Origin: Fratercula arctica | Taxonomy: Eukaryota > Chordata > Aves > Charadriiformes > Alcidae | Direction: 5' to 3' | NCBI GenBank assembly: GCA_947846985.1 | Contig: CANTUZ010000001.1 | Span: forward strand, 1,612,001 to 1,676,000 | DNA length: 64,000 nt | Shown: positions 34,501-49,500 of the stretch, one piece after another | How the letters are laid out: every line of letters starts with the position of its first letter | Position numbering within the stretch: position 1 is the first letter of the stretch | Notes under the pieces: model-generated | What the model was told of the DNA's origin: nothing | The model's database searches: none | Seen by the model: only the letters and a program-made list of their open reading frames with translations | Program-made: the position numbers and the translations under genes

Positions 34501-37500
34501 CAGACTGACCATATTTGCTCTCCCTTGTCAACTACATGAGTTGTCTTTTACACTTGAGACAAGATTTCTGTAGATCCTGCAAAAGACAGAGGTTTAACTA
34601 TGTGTGTGTTTATAGCAAACAGAACCTACTGGCTTCTTAGACTTCCCTCTCAGTCCATATATCTCACAAGCTCTAGGGCAAGGATCTTTATTCTCTTCTG
34701 TGTTTGTATGAGACCCGGGAAGACGGCAGAGGTGGCTGGATGTTGTACTAATATAACTAACTGGATTTAATGCATGTTGCTAATGTCAGCTTTCCAAGTG
34801 GAAGCAGCTTCTTGCTTGCGGAGCATAGTCTAAACATTGCTTATTTTTTCAGTGATTATTTAGTGAATTTTGGATCAAGCCCATCAGCTATAGTCACACA
34901 GCAGCATTAAGGCAAGCTAACTTCCCAAGCGCCTGGAATATACCAGGTTTCGATGTGCTTGCTGCACAGTCAGTATGTTTTATTGTCAATGGTTATTATT
35001 TGTAATCTGGAGGTGTGGTGGTGTTGCTTTTGGGTGTGTGAAGTAGGAGTGAAAGCTGTCCAGAGAGCGGCGTTGACCATGTTGAAAACAGATTGAAAGT
35101 AGAAAAGAAAGCAGGAATATTTTTTTCTTCAGTGTCTTCTTTCCTTCCTTTAAAGGTTTGAATCCCAAGAGATTGCTGCTGTGGTCTAGAAATGCTGTAG
35201 AGATGGTGTTGTTTTGTTAATACATTTCAGTTCCTGATCTGAGTAGAATTGGACTGTGCATGTGAGCCGCTAATAACTGAGGCGCAGAAATTAACTGTCA
35301 GAAGACTGGTTTATTTCTTATGCAAATAAAAATATGCTGTGTAATTCAGTGGATTGGAAGGCGTGAGTCTGTGCTCTTTTGTGGCATTCGTGTAGGAAAT
35401 CTGGAAAGCCTCGCCTGTGACTTGCACAGTGGAGAGTAGAATTCAGTTATTTTTGGGTGCTGCTATTCCTGACTGTCAGGGAATTGTATTGTAACTGTGA
35501 GCATGTCATTTAGTTCTTCTATCTCTGTATCCCCAAACAATCACGTTTCAGACTGTTACAAGCTGAGATGCATCTCTGACTACTAGTGATTACATGGAAA
35601 TGACTTTATATAGTTAAGTCTGAATGTCACAGATGTCTTCTGAGCCGTTTAATTAGTTCAGTTTCAGTTGTGATTTACTTACCTGGCTGGTGCAACTGCG
35701 GTCGCTTGTTGCGGCAGTAGTGGACACTGTCAAAGGATCTGAAAGTTGTGAATGTTTTAGATCATCAGACAGCAATACAATTTATGCGGCAAACTTTAGA
35801 GAGTGTAACCCGTTTAGGAATAAAATGCAGCCTGCTCCATCTCCACCCTGGGTGTGGAGACGGGTTCCCCCCCCCCCCCCCCCCCCCCCCCCCCATGAAA
35901 TCCGAAGAGCTTGTTTAGCATTTGAATGCTCTGGCTCTTGCTGACAGGTTCAGCTGATCTTTTCGGTAGAGGTCTCCATCGCTCTCCTTCTGTGCCAGCC
36001 TTTCTTTCTTGTCCCATGCGCAAATTAAATTGCTCTTTTTCCCGTAACAGGAGAACACAGGACCAGAGAAGCAAGGCCCTACAAGTGAGGAAACCAAGGT
36101 GAAAAATAAGAAGTTAAAAGGCTAATTAAATTTTTCACTCCATTACACAGGTTTAGTGCCATTCATTGTGCTGCTGCTGTCCCCAGGACGTTGGCCGAAG
36201 TTTCTCAAGCGCAGACATCTGTGCAGGCTGGTTCCCAGACACCAAGCGACACGAATGCTGTCAGCGTACCGGTGGTCAACGGCCACGGTCCATCGACTGC
36301 TAAACAGACCTCGCAGCAGCCCAAAGGGATCATGGGAATGTTTGCAGCCAAAGCAGCTTCTAAACCCCAGGACACAAATAAAGAAACTAAAGCAGAGGCT
36401 AAGGAGACCCCAGGTGTAAGTTACCTCAGACCCTTTGGCAGCCCTCTGGGTTAACAGCTTTAATGAACCGCTCTTCTAGCTTTGCTCTTACTCGACCTAC
36501 ATAACCTTAACCATTGTAGTGCTGCCTCGTCCACTGCTTCTAGAGCTAAACTTGCTGTCCACTGGGAATGCTTTTGGTAACTGTTTTGTGAGTATTTAAC
36601 TGTATAGTACAGTCATGCCTTCTGTCGGTCATCTTGTGGGACAGTATATTGTGCCACGCTTTTGACCTACCCACAGGAGTGTATTTGCCGTAACTTTGAC
36701 GTTCCCCCTTGAGCCAAATCTCCAGCCAGTATAAACCAGCATAGCTGCATTATTGAGACAATTGTTCCATTGTCCTCGGTTATGCCAATATATACACCCG
36801 TTGAGGATCTCGCTCTCTCCATTGTGCTTAAAAGGATTTGTTTTGAGCAATAAGTGAAATGTGAGAAGTCCAGGTCTTAAAAGTATCAAGGTGTTTAAAC
36901 TTGGTCTGCGAGGGAAGTTTCAGAGCTTGACCTGTGCAAGACTAAATTGTTTATCTTCTCAACTGCTGGTTTTTCCAGGATAGGATTACATAATTAGTAT
37001 AATTGTTTTTAAAGCAGTGTGGCCAGTAAATGGGTATTAAAATGGTAACGTTCCCTGCATATGGTTTGGCTTTTTTATAACAGCTGAGTACATTTTGGTT
37101 CATTTTTCCAATTTTTATAGTGAATTTAGAACTAGTGAAATGTGCGTGTCTGAGTGTTGTGGGAACTTTAGTGTCTGGTTGCCTTTTTTTTTTGTGCTTG
37201 AAAATAAATGGGATTAGGAGGCCAAGCTTCCTCTAGGTGGGTTTTTTGTGTGTGTGTGTGATTTTTCACTTTGGTGGCTATATTAATGGAATAACGCAGT
37301 GATATTTTTTGCAAATGGCTCAGCAGAACAGCGTACGTGCCAGAGTAGCTGGATAAAGTCTTCATGGTTTGGCCAATCTGTGTTCTTTCCTCTGACAGTT
37401 ACCGTGAATTGAGGCACTGATAGTTTGCAAAAAGAACAGTTCTTTACTGGGAACTGACCCAAGTCCCAACCACTTATTTCAGTAACACTGTCAGCCATCA

Positions 37501-40500
37501 GATGGGAATGTGACCCAAGTTAGATTTGAAGGCCTAGCTAAGGAGCCATAAGTAACTTATTCTCGACCCTTTGATGCATGTAATATCTAATATCTTCAAA
37601 TTCTCCTAAACAGATACTGAAATCTAAGACACTGACTAGTCAACAAATCATACATATTTATTTTGCTTGCCCAGAAGCAATATTATGCATTTTGAGGGCT
37701 ATGTTGCATGAATTATTCCTGTGGTTACTCCTCTGTTTGCTTCTAGGTGTCTGCAGTAAGCAGCAAACCACCAGCAAAGGGCAACATCATGAACAACTTC
37801 TTTGGAAAAGCTGCCATGAGTAAGTACTTTCTAACATGCATCTGTTTTCAGAAACCATTGTGGTCAGGGACCAGCCTGCTGTAGTTTAAAAAAAAAATAA
37901 AAAACCTGAGGAATATTGGAAATCTCTCTTTTTTTTTTTTTTTAGCTAAGTAGCAATTAAAAAATCAGTGATATCAGGCATCTTATTATACAGCTGTGAT
38001 GGGAGGCATGAACAGAAATGAGCAGAAGTCTTCCTTCCTGCCCTGCCAAACTTGTTGGTTTTCTTTATATCCCCTCTTTTCTTACAGTTTTCCATACTAT
38101 TCTCCTGCTTTTCTGGATTCGGAGGGGTTAATGGGTTTGTGTGCAGCTTTTAAGGCAAAAATTAAAAGTTGTAAGAGGAATTTTTCAGACAAAAAGCTTG
38201 CTGGATGGAGATCAATTAAAATGACATATTTGTGCAGACTAACCCAGGACGGATTTTTAGTGCAGAAGAAATCTGATTTAAAGTGAGTACTTCTGGATGG
38301 AAAACCAGCTATTGGTAAAAAGTTTGCCAAAACCTGTTACGCAGGGCGTGTTAATGATGCTTGCTTTTTATCACAAATCACTGAGGAGTCTGTAGTTAGA
38401 GTTAGGGTTAATTTCTTTACTGAAAACCAAAGAGCTAATAACTGGAGGAAAAAATGAAGGTTGGCCTTCCTCTCTGAGCAGGGGTTTGGAGTAGGTGGCC
38501 TCTGGAGGACCCTTCTGACCTAAACTATCCAACTCTAAAGAAAATATGCTGAAGCTTTTAAATGGACATTGGAAAAGGACTGTAGGACTTTCTTCAAAGA
38601 TGCCCTTATAATTGTGAGTACAAGAGGATTCAAAGAAGAGTTGCTGGGAGAGAGTAAACAGCTAAGTTCACTTTCTGACAGCCATCTGTCAGAGTTTGCA
38701 GGGTACAGTTCCAGCACTGAACAGACAAGGCACAGTACTGTTGGGCATCTTTGAGTTCCTGTTTTGATGAGTCTGAGGGAGCTGAGGACACTGTCAGCCT
38801 AAACTTCACAAGCTTAAGCACAGTTACTACAGTTAAGTAAATTCTTAAGATCTGAGAAGAGCCCCAGACCAAAGTTCATATGCTGAAAACCCAAGAAGTT
38901 GAAATTGCATGGTAAAGATAACCCAGTGGTGGAGGAGAAAGCTTTCTGGATGCATTTCCGTGATTTCCAATGGCACTTCTCTGCTGATGCCTGTCAGGGA
39001 GCACTTCAAGGAAACTTGTGAGGTTGCTGCGGGGAAGGAGCAAACCGAGCAGGACTGGAAATGATTATGTGTATAGAAGAGATAGGGTGATTCCAGGAGT
39101 AAGATTTATTCCCTATATGTTGTACATCTCTCCTGGCTTCAAAGATTTCATGGTTGCCAGAAAGTCCCGAGTTAACAATAATTGGGTCCTCCAGCTCTCT
39201 GCTGTTGATCGTAAATAAGAGAGCTGTCATTCAAGTTCTTTTGTATGAGATGTTTTCCCTTGCTCAATGAAGCAGCCAGCTTGTTTTCCAAGCAGTGTCA
39301 GAAAGGCCTTGGCATGGAGTCTTCTAGCGCTCTCGGCAGCCTCTGTTTCTATTGACAGTGTAGTTTGATCTCAATCTTGAACGCTTTTTCTTTGCTCGGG
39401 CATCTCATGCTTGGGATGATGCAGGTTTCTAACTTGTCTGCTCCTCTCTTCTGGTGAGGTGTGGGTAAAGCTGCTGAATGAAGCTCACAGACTGTAATTA
39501 GGTGCTAGTGTGCTAACAGCACCACCTATCAGCTTGATAAATATATTATTTTGCTCTCCTCTCCACCTGCTATCACTTAGCTGGTACTAGTGTAAGCCTT
39601 TTGAAGAATTGTCCTTGTATGTCGTGCTGTGTAGGCAAAAGAAGCTGGTTCTTGATCACGTTGGGGTTGGCATGGGACGAGAAGCCACTACATTAATGAA
39701 AATACTACTCATGGGCTCCAATGTTATGCAGGGTGGAGGCTGCACGCAGCTTTCATTCCTTTTCATCAGTCCTGATTCTTTTGTTTCTGGGCTCTTTTGT
39801 GCTTGATTAAAACTGTAATTTAGAAGGGATAAACTGGCTGTAAAGATGGATGTGGTGTTATGCCAAGGGGGCTGTCTGGAAAAGGGGTTCCTATCCCTTT
39901 TGTGCCTTTCATCCTGGTAACTGCAAGGGATTCTGCCGCTGCCTCCTAGCCCTCTTCTGTGGAGTTTTAACTGCTGCAGCTCACTCGGCTTGCAGCATGC
40001 TTGGGCTGTGCCATTGGGAACAGAATCAAACTGTTAAATCAGCTAGAAATTTAAGCATGCCCTTATTTTCAGTATGACACAATTTGGTCAATCTGGATCC
40101 CTAATGCTTTTACACATCATCTGTAGTGTTTTCTGTATTCTTGGTGCACAGTGTTTTGTTTAGCCAACTCCTTTGTAAGTTGTCATTCATACTGAATGCC
40201 CAGTGTTTGTGCTTTTTTAATGGTTTATTCACAGATAAACTCAAAGTCAACTCTGTGCCTGAGCAGCCAAAGGAAGAGAAAGAAGTAGTCAAGCCGTCAG
40301 TTCCTGAAGCAGAACCAGAGTCATCCCCTAATACTGTAGCAGAGAAACCTGGGAAGAAAACAGAGCCTGCTAGAAGTCAACAAAAGGACAAAAAAAGGTG
40401 GGCCATACTGTTCAGGGTCCCTGTAACCTGTTAACCCTCTTGTTGGTGGCCTGCGTGGAGCTGGCTGGTCATACAATGCTGGCTTCCCTCCTGTTTCCAG

Positions 40501-43500
40501 CTACTAAATTGCATTAAACCTGGCCTAAAATTATCTCTCTTGGAATTCTTTCCTAATATTTCTTTTCCATTTAGCGCTGTAGATGCCTCAGGGCCATTTG
40601 TGCCATTGCAAATGGTAAGGGACACAGTCCAGGTAGTCTTCAGTGGGAGGGGGTGGCTTTCCATGAGACAAGCTCATGCTGTGAGCAGACTTAGTGTAGA
40701 CCCCGCAGGCAATCTGTGGGGGCTGGCAGGAGCACCTGTAGTGCAGGGAAGGGACTATATTCCCAAGCTTATATGTACACAGCTTCCAGCACACAAAGTT
40801 CTGCTTGTTGATTTCCATAGCTAATGTACTGCTGCTTTCAATGCCCCTGGTTTACTTTGGGCTGAGACTCCAAGTAAATTTTAAGTTCAGCCCTTTGTGT
40901 TTAGTCCAACCCAAACTGACAGAGACAAAAAATCATTACAGTCTGATGGCTCTCTGGTGGCCTATGAGTAATTAATTGGTGGTCTCGATCCGTTTCTAAC
41001 TAAATAGGTAAGCACGCCGCCCAGCCCACCATCGCAGTTAGTGCTAACTGGTCTTCTTATTGATAGCCTTATTCAAAAAGCCAAGGGCCTGGAAACTGCA
41101 TGTTGGCAGTGTGGTGTTGGGAAGGCCACTTGGGCTGTACCAGCTCTATGAGGATACGTGGGCCTTTAGCCTCCAGGCTTGTTAGTCTGACACGTCTCGC
41201 CAACATTAAAAAGAAAGAAGCTATTTTATTTTTCCAGTAGTCTTTAAAAATGGCTCCAGGATTCTGAGACACTACCTCATAGTCAGTTAGTGGCAAGCAG
41301 TCTGTCAAAAGACCTTCTGAGCGATGCTGTTGGGGACATTAGTGTTTGGGAGCCTGAGCTATAGAGACAAGATCAGAAATGCGCTCTTGCCAGGTTGCTG
41401 TGGCCAAGCTAGGTGAGGTCCTGGGCAAAACATTGAACTGCAGAGGGACTAAAGAAATCCTCCTTGTTTTGGAGAACTGGGTATGGATAAGGATGAGAGG
41501 CTTGAAAATGCTCGTGCACCTATGGCTGATTGTTTAGGTGAGTATACTTCAGTCTATGCGATGCTTATCTTTTTAAGAGGTACAGAAGTATTTGATTTCC
41601 TTAGCAGTAGTTCTGTCAGGAACGTGCTCATCTAGGCATGCATGATGCTTTTATGCACACACAAGGGTTAACATGGGTTCGTTCCTTTTTTCCTTTTCTT
41701 TTTGTGGCAGTAAAATGAAGAGGGTGGACAAGTCAGATAACGAGGAAGAAAGAGATCCCGAAAATCTAAAGAAAAAGAGGAAGCGAATCAAACAACTTCA
41801 GTCTGACAGCAGTGATGAGGAAGGTAAAAAGATATGTAAACAACCAGGCATGTAGGTCAGGGGCCTGATTTCGACAATATTACTATCCAAGGCTGTTGGT
41901 CAACGATTGAGGGAATAGTTTAGAGGACTAAAGACCGTGCAAATGGCTGTAGCTTGAGCTTTCTGTTTATCTTGTGCTGCAAGCACTTGGGCATACGGTT
42001 GAGATGCCTCAGTCATTCAGTCTTTGTTTTAGCTCAGCTCAGATCTGGCTGTCTCCTCACCAAGTGTGCTGCCAGTCACGCTGACGTGTGGGAAGGAGAT
42101 TCTCAAATCTCTTGTGAAAGATATCGCGCCTTCCAGAATTGTAGGACTGGTCATAACCAGTTTATTTGGTGAGTAAACACTCGCAAAGTGACTTCCCCCC
42201 TCCCAGGGTCATTTTTAGTATCTTTATTCTGTCTGTTTATAGAAATGGTTTGGAAGACAGCATTGGAAGCAAGACTTCCAAAAAAAAAAAAAAAAGGGAT
42301 AATAGAGAAACTGGAGGCAAGACAGTTGAGCCATATCCGATGCGACTCTGCGACTCCTTGGTGGCTGTTGGCTTTGATAGGAGTAGGGTGCCCAGAACGT
42401 CGCAAGATTTGGGCTTATAATGAGGAACAGCAGGGCTGGATTCCAAAGAATGTGGATAATTGAGGTGACAAATGCCATTCGATATAGATAACTGGAAAAT
42501 AAGTTGGGATCGAGCTAAGGAGTATGTGCTAAATGGAACAGTCATCCAAAGAGCTGATCAGGAAAAGAATTTGGGGATCATTATGGGCAAATAATTGAAA
42601 CCACTGGTTAGGTGTACAGCTCGAGCAAAAAAAGGTGAAACAGCAAGTAGATTGTATTGGCAAGGAGGTGGACTCCAGCAGGAGAGCTGAAGCTCTTTGC
42701 TTACTTAGTGTGGCTACCGCATGAGAAACAACCACGAAACTAAGAGAATCTGTTAGACAAGTTAGGCGAATGCTGCTGGATATCTTAGCAGTCTCCTTGC
42801 CACCTTGGGCCTATTTTCATGGTTTTTCTTTTGCCCAGCGTAATTTCAAGTGATCTCTGTCATCAGGCATCCATCGCTTCTACTCAGACTATTCCACAGG
42901 ATAAATCTCTCAGGAAGCTGTTCTTCACGATCAGCCTTAATTTCATCACATTCCTGTGTGCAGCTCCTTGTTTGGACATAAAAAAAATATATGCCCACAC
43001 TCTTTGGTATTTATTTCTTTAAATGTTTGTAAGCTATTATCTGGTCTTTCCATTTACTCATCAGTCAACCTACTGACAAGCTGCGTTGTTTAGCTCCGAA
43101 GAGGGAAGACTGAAATCAGACTGTTTGGCCACTTGAAGCGCTGCTCCTTGCTGGGCTGGAATCTCTCAGCTCGTCCACTCTCTGCTAATGAGAGTGGGCA
43201 GAAATGAGACCAGTGTTTCAGGTGCGTGGTAGGGCTGTGCGGAGTGGCTGCTCTTTGAAGCATGAAGGCTTATTGGTTCAGTCGTCTTCTTGCTGCCGTG
43301 AGTTGGGGACCCACAGCCTCCCATGCTCCTGACAGTGCTCTGAGCACACAGCAAGCCCAGAGGTGACCGCACAGTCCGTTTGCCATATCTAGTTCTGTTA
43401 GAGCTCTTTTGATCTCCTGAGACTAAGAGCAGTGCTGTAAGACTGTCATAAACTGAGGAGTGCTTTCTATAGAGAGTACTTGAGGGAGGTGATTCTACCT

Positions 43501-46500
43501 CTTTACTCTGCTCTTGTGAGACCCCACCTGGATTACTGTGTTCAACTTTGGAGTCCTCAACACAGGAAGGGCATGGACCTGTTGGAACAGGTCCAGAGGA
43601 GGCCAAGAAGATGATCTGAGGGCTGGAGCCCCTCTGCTGTGAGGACGGGCTGAGAGAGTTGGGGGGTTCAGCCTGGAGAAGAGAAGGCTCCGCGGAGACC
43701 TTCCAGTCCCTCAAGGGGCTCCAGGAAAGCTGGGGAGGGACTCTGGATGAGGGAGGGGAGCCATGGGATGAGGGGGAAGGGTTTTCCACTGCAAGAGGGG
43801 AGATTGAGCTGAGATCTGAGGCAGAAATTCTTGGCTGTGAGGGGGGTGAGCCCCTGGCGCAGGTTGCCCAGAGAAGCTGTGGCTGCCCCATCCCTGGAGG
43901 GGTTCAAGGCCAGGTTGGATGGGGCTTGGAGCAAGCTGGTCCGGTGGGAGGTGTCCCTGCCCATGGCAGGGAGTTGGAACTGGATGATCTTTAAGGTTCC
44001 TTCCAACCCAAACCATTCCGTGATTCTATACTGCAAACTCCTTGCTGCATATACACTTTTGGTTTTGAATATTATGTTGAATACCTGTATTACATTAGCA
44101 TATGCTGACTAGTTAATGCCTATGAATGTGGTGCCTTCTGTTTTCATTTATTCCAAGGTGTGATCCAGAGTCTGTATGTATACTTCTACCTCAGTGCGCA
44201 CAGCAGGTCTGTTTAGTTCTTCTCCTGTTTTATTTGTGCTCTTAAGTGAGAGTTAACTGGATTTGCAATTAGAAACCATGGGTCTAGTCCTCTGGTCAGG
44301 TTTGGGGCCCTGTTGTCTCATTAACCTCATTCTCAGTAGCTTTAGACATTAAAAACAGCACAAGTAAGGCTACCTCCCCACTTGGCTGTAGGGAGACTTT
44401 GTTTTTGGTTTACTCCTATTTAACCTACTGGAGATGTATGCAGAATGTTTGACTTCCTCTTTGGAGAATTTTCTTGTCATTGGCATTGCTCCTCCTGCAT
44501 CATAGTCCTCTTTGTTCTTTCCATTATGTCGAGAATCGGTTTTGTGTTATGTATTAGAATTGTAAATATATGCAAATTATAGTTTGTGTATACAAATTTT
44601 TATATTAAGCAGATTAGCTTAATACTCTGTTCCGTCTTTCAAAAGGGAAAGACTAGAATCAAGAGGAGCTTCTCTGTTCTTTTGAAGCTAATGGCTATCT
44701 AAACCACCCTGATTAGGTCTGTGTTCGGCCATTTGGTTCTGCTGCTTGCCCTTCTAAATCCAACAGGATGAAAGAAGATAGATTTGAATTCTTTGAAATA
44801 TTCATACTGAATGTTACACTCAGTATTCAAGTATAAGAATGTAAGTTGGAAGAAACAAATAATTAAAAAAAAAATGTACAGCAGCTGGACTTTGAGAGCA
44901 TTTATCCTTGGAGAGGTTGGAAATGGGTTTCTCCAGAGATGAGGGGCAATTTTAATCGGAAGTATCAGTGAGCAAAATGGGGCCTGGAGTGACATTGTTC
45001 CATGCTGCATCCCTGTGGGAACAGGGAGGAAGGCGCCATATGCTGCACAGCATTTGGAAATCGCCACCAGAGAGGGGCACGCTTCATCCACCACCTGTGT
45101 CATTCACCCGCAGATGATCCGGGGGTAAGTCTTAAATATGCAAAAGGCAATATGGGAAGCTGCACCGCCAGAGCAGATGTCAAAGGCTGACGGTTTAGCT
45201 GCTGCTTATGCTAACGTGCCACACTAACCTGGCTGACCTCAGCTCGGAGAAAACAGGGAGGTGATCGCCCAGGCTGCTCCGTGCCACAGGAGGAGGCACG
45301 GCCTCGGGCAGGGGTGCTAACCTCTCCCGCGGCTGCAGCTGCGGATACAAGGGGACGCTTGTCCGCAGCCATTGCTGTGATTAAATGGCGTTCAGACAGG
45401 GCTCCACCTGTGTAACTGCTAGTAAAACCACTGCCCTTTTTTCAGGCAGACTTAGCGACATTTTGTGGGTTTGAAACTAGGTCCGTACGACTGATGCGAA
45501 GCACTGTATGGGCGTTCTTATGTCCAGGCAAGTCTTTTTGCGTTCTGTATTAGTCTGCTCTTTATGTACTGAAATTAGCCCAAAATAAGCTCATCTTACA
45601 CGAGTGTCAGCACATTGTACCAAGTTGAAAATACAGGGAGGGCATAAGGCACAATCCTCTCCATTTAAATGATTTTTCATTAAAAAGTTATATTGGTACG
45701 AGGGTGCCTTAGTCACTGCAGGTTGTTTTGCTTCCAGTGCCAGAATAAACTACACAAGTGTGTCCACAGAGGACAGGAGGTTTTGGCAGCTCCAGCTATA
45801 CCAACACAGGCAGCTTTTCGCAGTGTTGACAAGTGTTTTACAGCCACTTTGGAGGGTGATTTCAGTGGCACTGTAACCTACAAACTCTATCGGTTTCGCA
45901 GAGCCGCAGCAGAAGCACTAAAGCTTCTCACAGTTTTTCCAGGCAGGGTCAGAGCAAACCGAACAAAGCCAGGATTTACATCTTTGGTACATCCAATTGC
46001 CCAACTTGTATCCATTTCATGCAGCTGTTGCTGTTGAGTAAACTGTGGGCAGCAGCTAGAGGTTGACTCAGGAGTTATCACATGTCAGAGGGCTGTGTTG
46101 GCTAGGAGAGGATAATAAAGTAATAGAGATGCAGCTCGATGGCAGTCTGAAACGCTCTGACATGGGGAGAAGGTGCCTTCTGCCTGACAAAAACTGGGGG
46201 AACTTGTCTGAAGAAGGATGAAGAACAGCCCGAATTTCCCCTGAGCAAGAATAGTGGGGTTGACGCGCTGGAAATACCTTCAGCAGCCTCTGGAAGAGGT
46301 AGCAGGTTTTCACCAGGCTGATTTTCAGCCCTCTTAGCCCATGCTCTCTTAAAAAATTTTTTCAAATTGATGTGGCCAGCCTGGGTAGTCGGTGAAGCAG
46401 GTTTGGTGCTGTGCAGTATATGGGCGCTTCAGCCTGCAGTTGCTGTGAGACTATGATAAATATTGAGAATGTCGAGTTCCCCGCAGCTTCTTGGCTGCAG

Positions 46501-49500
46501 TCCAGGCTGCCCCAGCAGTTAGCACCTTAGAGCAGATCTGTTGTTTGGTTTTTATCTTCGCGCAGCTGCCAGACCCAGCTCTTTGGAGCAAGGTGAAATA
46601 CCGAGTCATGTTATCCTGCTCTGTTTGCATTTCTGTGCCTCGCTTACTGAAGTAGTTAGGAGGCTGAGTCCTTGTTTGAAGAATGTAATTTATTATTTAG
46701 CCTTGGCAGCCAACCACTGTTTCACTTGAGCCCTTCTTAACCTATGAAGGTCAGTTGGCCATATGCCTGGCACAGTCATAACTCTTAACACTGACCTAAT
46801 CGGTTGGGACAGCTACAGATCCAGAATTCGTGTTACAACGACAGGATGAATGCGGTGCTACAGCCAGCAGAGCTGGGAGGAGAAGCCAAGCAGGCACTCT
46901 GTCCTCCCGTCCAGCAGCATCGTTGTTATTATTAAGCAATAGGTCAGATGAGGAGTTTCTTCCCCCACATTCCTAGCTCTCCCCCACATTTGAGGACTTG
47001 CATGGCAGCGTTTCTCACTTGGATTTGGAGAGGATTCCTTAAAGCCATTTAAATTCGTCACAGTGCCTGCTGTGTGGTGCAAGGTGCTGCTCCTTCCCCT
47101 CTTGCCCTGTGCTGATTTTTCTTCACCATCATGGCTCTGTCCCTCTGCCAGCCCCACAGCAGAGTGACCCTGGCTTTCTCATTTGCCTGTAAACCCTGCT
47201 AGTCTCGCTGAGGCCCAGTTTGACATAGCTGGTAGAGGCTCCAGAGCTGGTTTTGCTTTGTACAAATTCGTGAAGGTGGCCTTGAATATTTCAGTTATTT
47301 TTGCCATTGAAAGGATTCCACTATCTCCGGAGGAGAGCACAGGTGATGGCAGATGAGCGAATGGGCTTAGTTTTTTGGAGTGGTTTGGTTTTTGCTTGTT
47401 TTTTAAATGAAAGGTTGGGGTGTCCCTTAACAATCTTTTAGGGTGGGTAATAGCATATTGCACTTAATTCTTGGATTAAGGTAGTTTCGAGCTAATAGCA
47501 CGGATTGTTTGGGATGTATAGCACCACTGTTAAGCAATGACTGTTTTACCAGTAGGGGAGAGGTAGAGAAACTAAGGTTGTCCAGTGTTTTGGGAATACA
47601 TAGTCTTAAACCCTGCCTCTTTCAATTTCTAAACAAATTACAGTCCCTCTTTTTAATGAGCAAGTGAAATATATGGCTAAAACATGTCAGTTTCTGTGCA
47701 TATTTTTAAAGTTTCATTTGGTGGAACTGATTTTTGGCTTACCAAATGCACTTCTCCCATCCTATCCCACCCTCCTTCCTTTGGGAACTGCAGCACGTAG
47801 CACCTTAGCACAGGGTGAGCCGTCTGGCTGCAGGCCGACCGCTTTGGACAACTTGTCCTGACATGAATTAAACAAATCTGAGCGACAACTTGTAAACCGT
47901 GATCTAAATGCAGGTTACAAGCAATTGCTCAGAGTTAAATGAAATGATGAGACAAAAGGGTACCTGCAAGCAGGCATTAGACCCATGTGCTATTAAGATG
48001 TTCATCTTCTTAGCAGATGTCCCACTGCCTCCCACACCCGAGGAAGAGAAAGCTCCATCTCCACCCCCTGTACCTGCTCTGAAAACTGAACTGGAGCCTG
48101 CATCCACGGAGGTAAGAGCATAGTAGGGTGATTAACTTCTGTTTTTATCCAACTCGATGGGGACTGCCAAACCACTTTTCAGATGCTAGGGGGAAAGTCG
48201 TGTTCGCTTGTCAAGTCATCACATCATCCTGCTTGAAAGAATCCACCATGTTCACTAGTTTGTTCATTTTCTAGACTATTATTTAAACTCTAGCTTTTCT
48301 GCTGACGTGGTGCAGTTTTCTGTTTTCTTCTCTTTTTCCCTCCTAATGGTTCTATGAATGTGGCTCATATTTGAACACTCTTTTTCTCTGAATCTTGGCC
48401 TCCGGAGTCAGGGCAGGGCCAGGAATGAAACCAGAGACTCCTGGTATTCAACGTTGTGTCGCAGGGAAGCTGGTGCGTGAGGGAGGTGGGCTGTGATTGG
48501 CAACAAGTTAACCTCTGAGCTGAGAAAATAAATGTAGTTTTAGGAAAGTGCAGCTTTTTGTCACAGCAGGAGTTCTGATGTCTTGCACACCTTGTTATTT
48601 CCTCATTCTTCAGAGGTACGATGGGACAATCCCAGTGCCACCTTCTCACATAATTTAACACATTTCAACACGTCACATGCCCCAGAAGAGAAATGTGCCT
48701 CCTGTGCTGGCAGACAGGAAAGCTTGCTGTCTCAGTTAAGTTGCATTATGCCTCTCTGAAATTTGTCCTGGTAGGATGGGGAGAATTGTGGCATTTACAC
48801 AAATGGGAGTAGGATATCCTGGGAAGGGACAGAATTACGTACCAAATCATGCTCAGCTTCATTAGAGAGACCAGATTTCGCTCCTGGGGCTGCTGCTTTT
48901 ATGACCTGTGTACATGCACGGGGCAGTAAATCTTGATTTCTCACAATACTCAATATCCTTCAGGTTTCAGCTGGAGGGAGGAAGAGGAAACGGAAGCGTG
49001 TGCTGAAATCCAAAATGTTTATTGACTCAGAAGAAGGCTGCATGGGTAAGACACCTCAGTGGAACTAACTTTATTGAAGCTGCGTTGAAGATTCTTACAG
49101 GCCAGGCTCTCCCAGGCTTTGAAAGAGGTTCACAAAATCATTTTGTTATTCCCCTTCAACCTCATGCTCCCAGACTGAGGTAACTGCCCTTTAGTGAAGG
49201 CCTGGGTAAGGAGTCATGGAGCTGTGGCTGAATCCTTATTCTTTTTTGATTATTCACAGATTTTCTTTCAGTTCTCCTCTCTTCCCTCCTGCCAGCGTGA
49301 GCACTTCCTTCATCTGCTCTCTTCTCCAAAGATACAACTGTTTAAAGATGATGCAGAGAAGAGGTCTAGGTTTTGGGATAAATTCTGTCTGGGATGAGTT
49401 GTTTGGTTGGTTTTGTGTTTTGTTTTGTTTTGTTTTTTTTTTTCTTTCGGAGATAAATCCAGAGCTGTGCAGCAGAGCTTGATTATATGTTAATATAAAC

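Larger units (their letters stand above)
33330..36150. other. POLD3 intron 5
   Basis: Holds an old CR1 remnant (33550-33665), a possible ancient repeat (34640-34720, AGCTCTAGGGCAAGGATC) and a C28 tract. No other gene. Confidence 0.6.
41824..48016. other. POLD3 intron 9 (longest intron)
   Basis: 6.2 kb, with CR1 material at 42500-42720 (weak), 42890-43230 (weak, antisense) and 43488-44029 (clear). The rest is unique with no additional gene. Confidence 0.6.

Noticed and set aside
36051..36084. Exon-like 34-nt segment between AACAG and GTGAGG just before POLD3 exon 6
   Set aside because: Including it would shift the POLD3 frame, and exon 5 to exon 6 joins perfectly without it.
45110..45125. 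CCCGCAG ... GGTAAG exon-like sites in POLD3 intron 9
   Set aside because: The enclosed segment is about a dozen bases and has no counterpart in POLD3.
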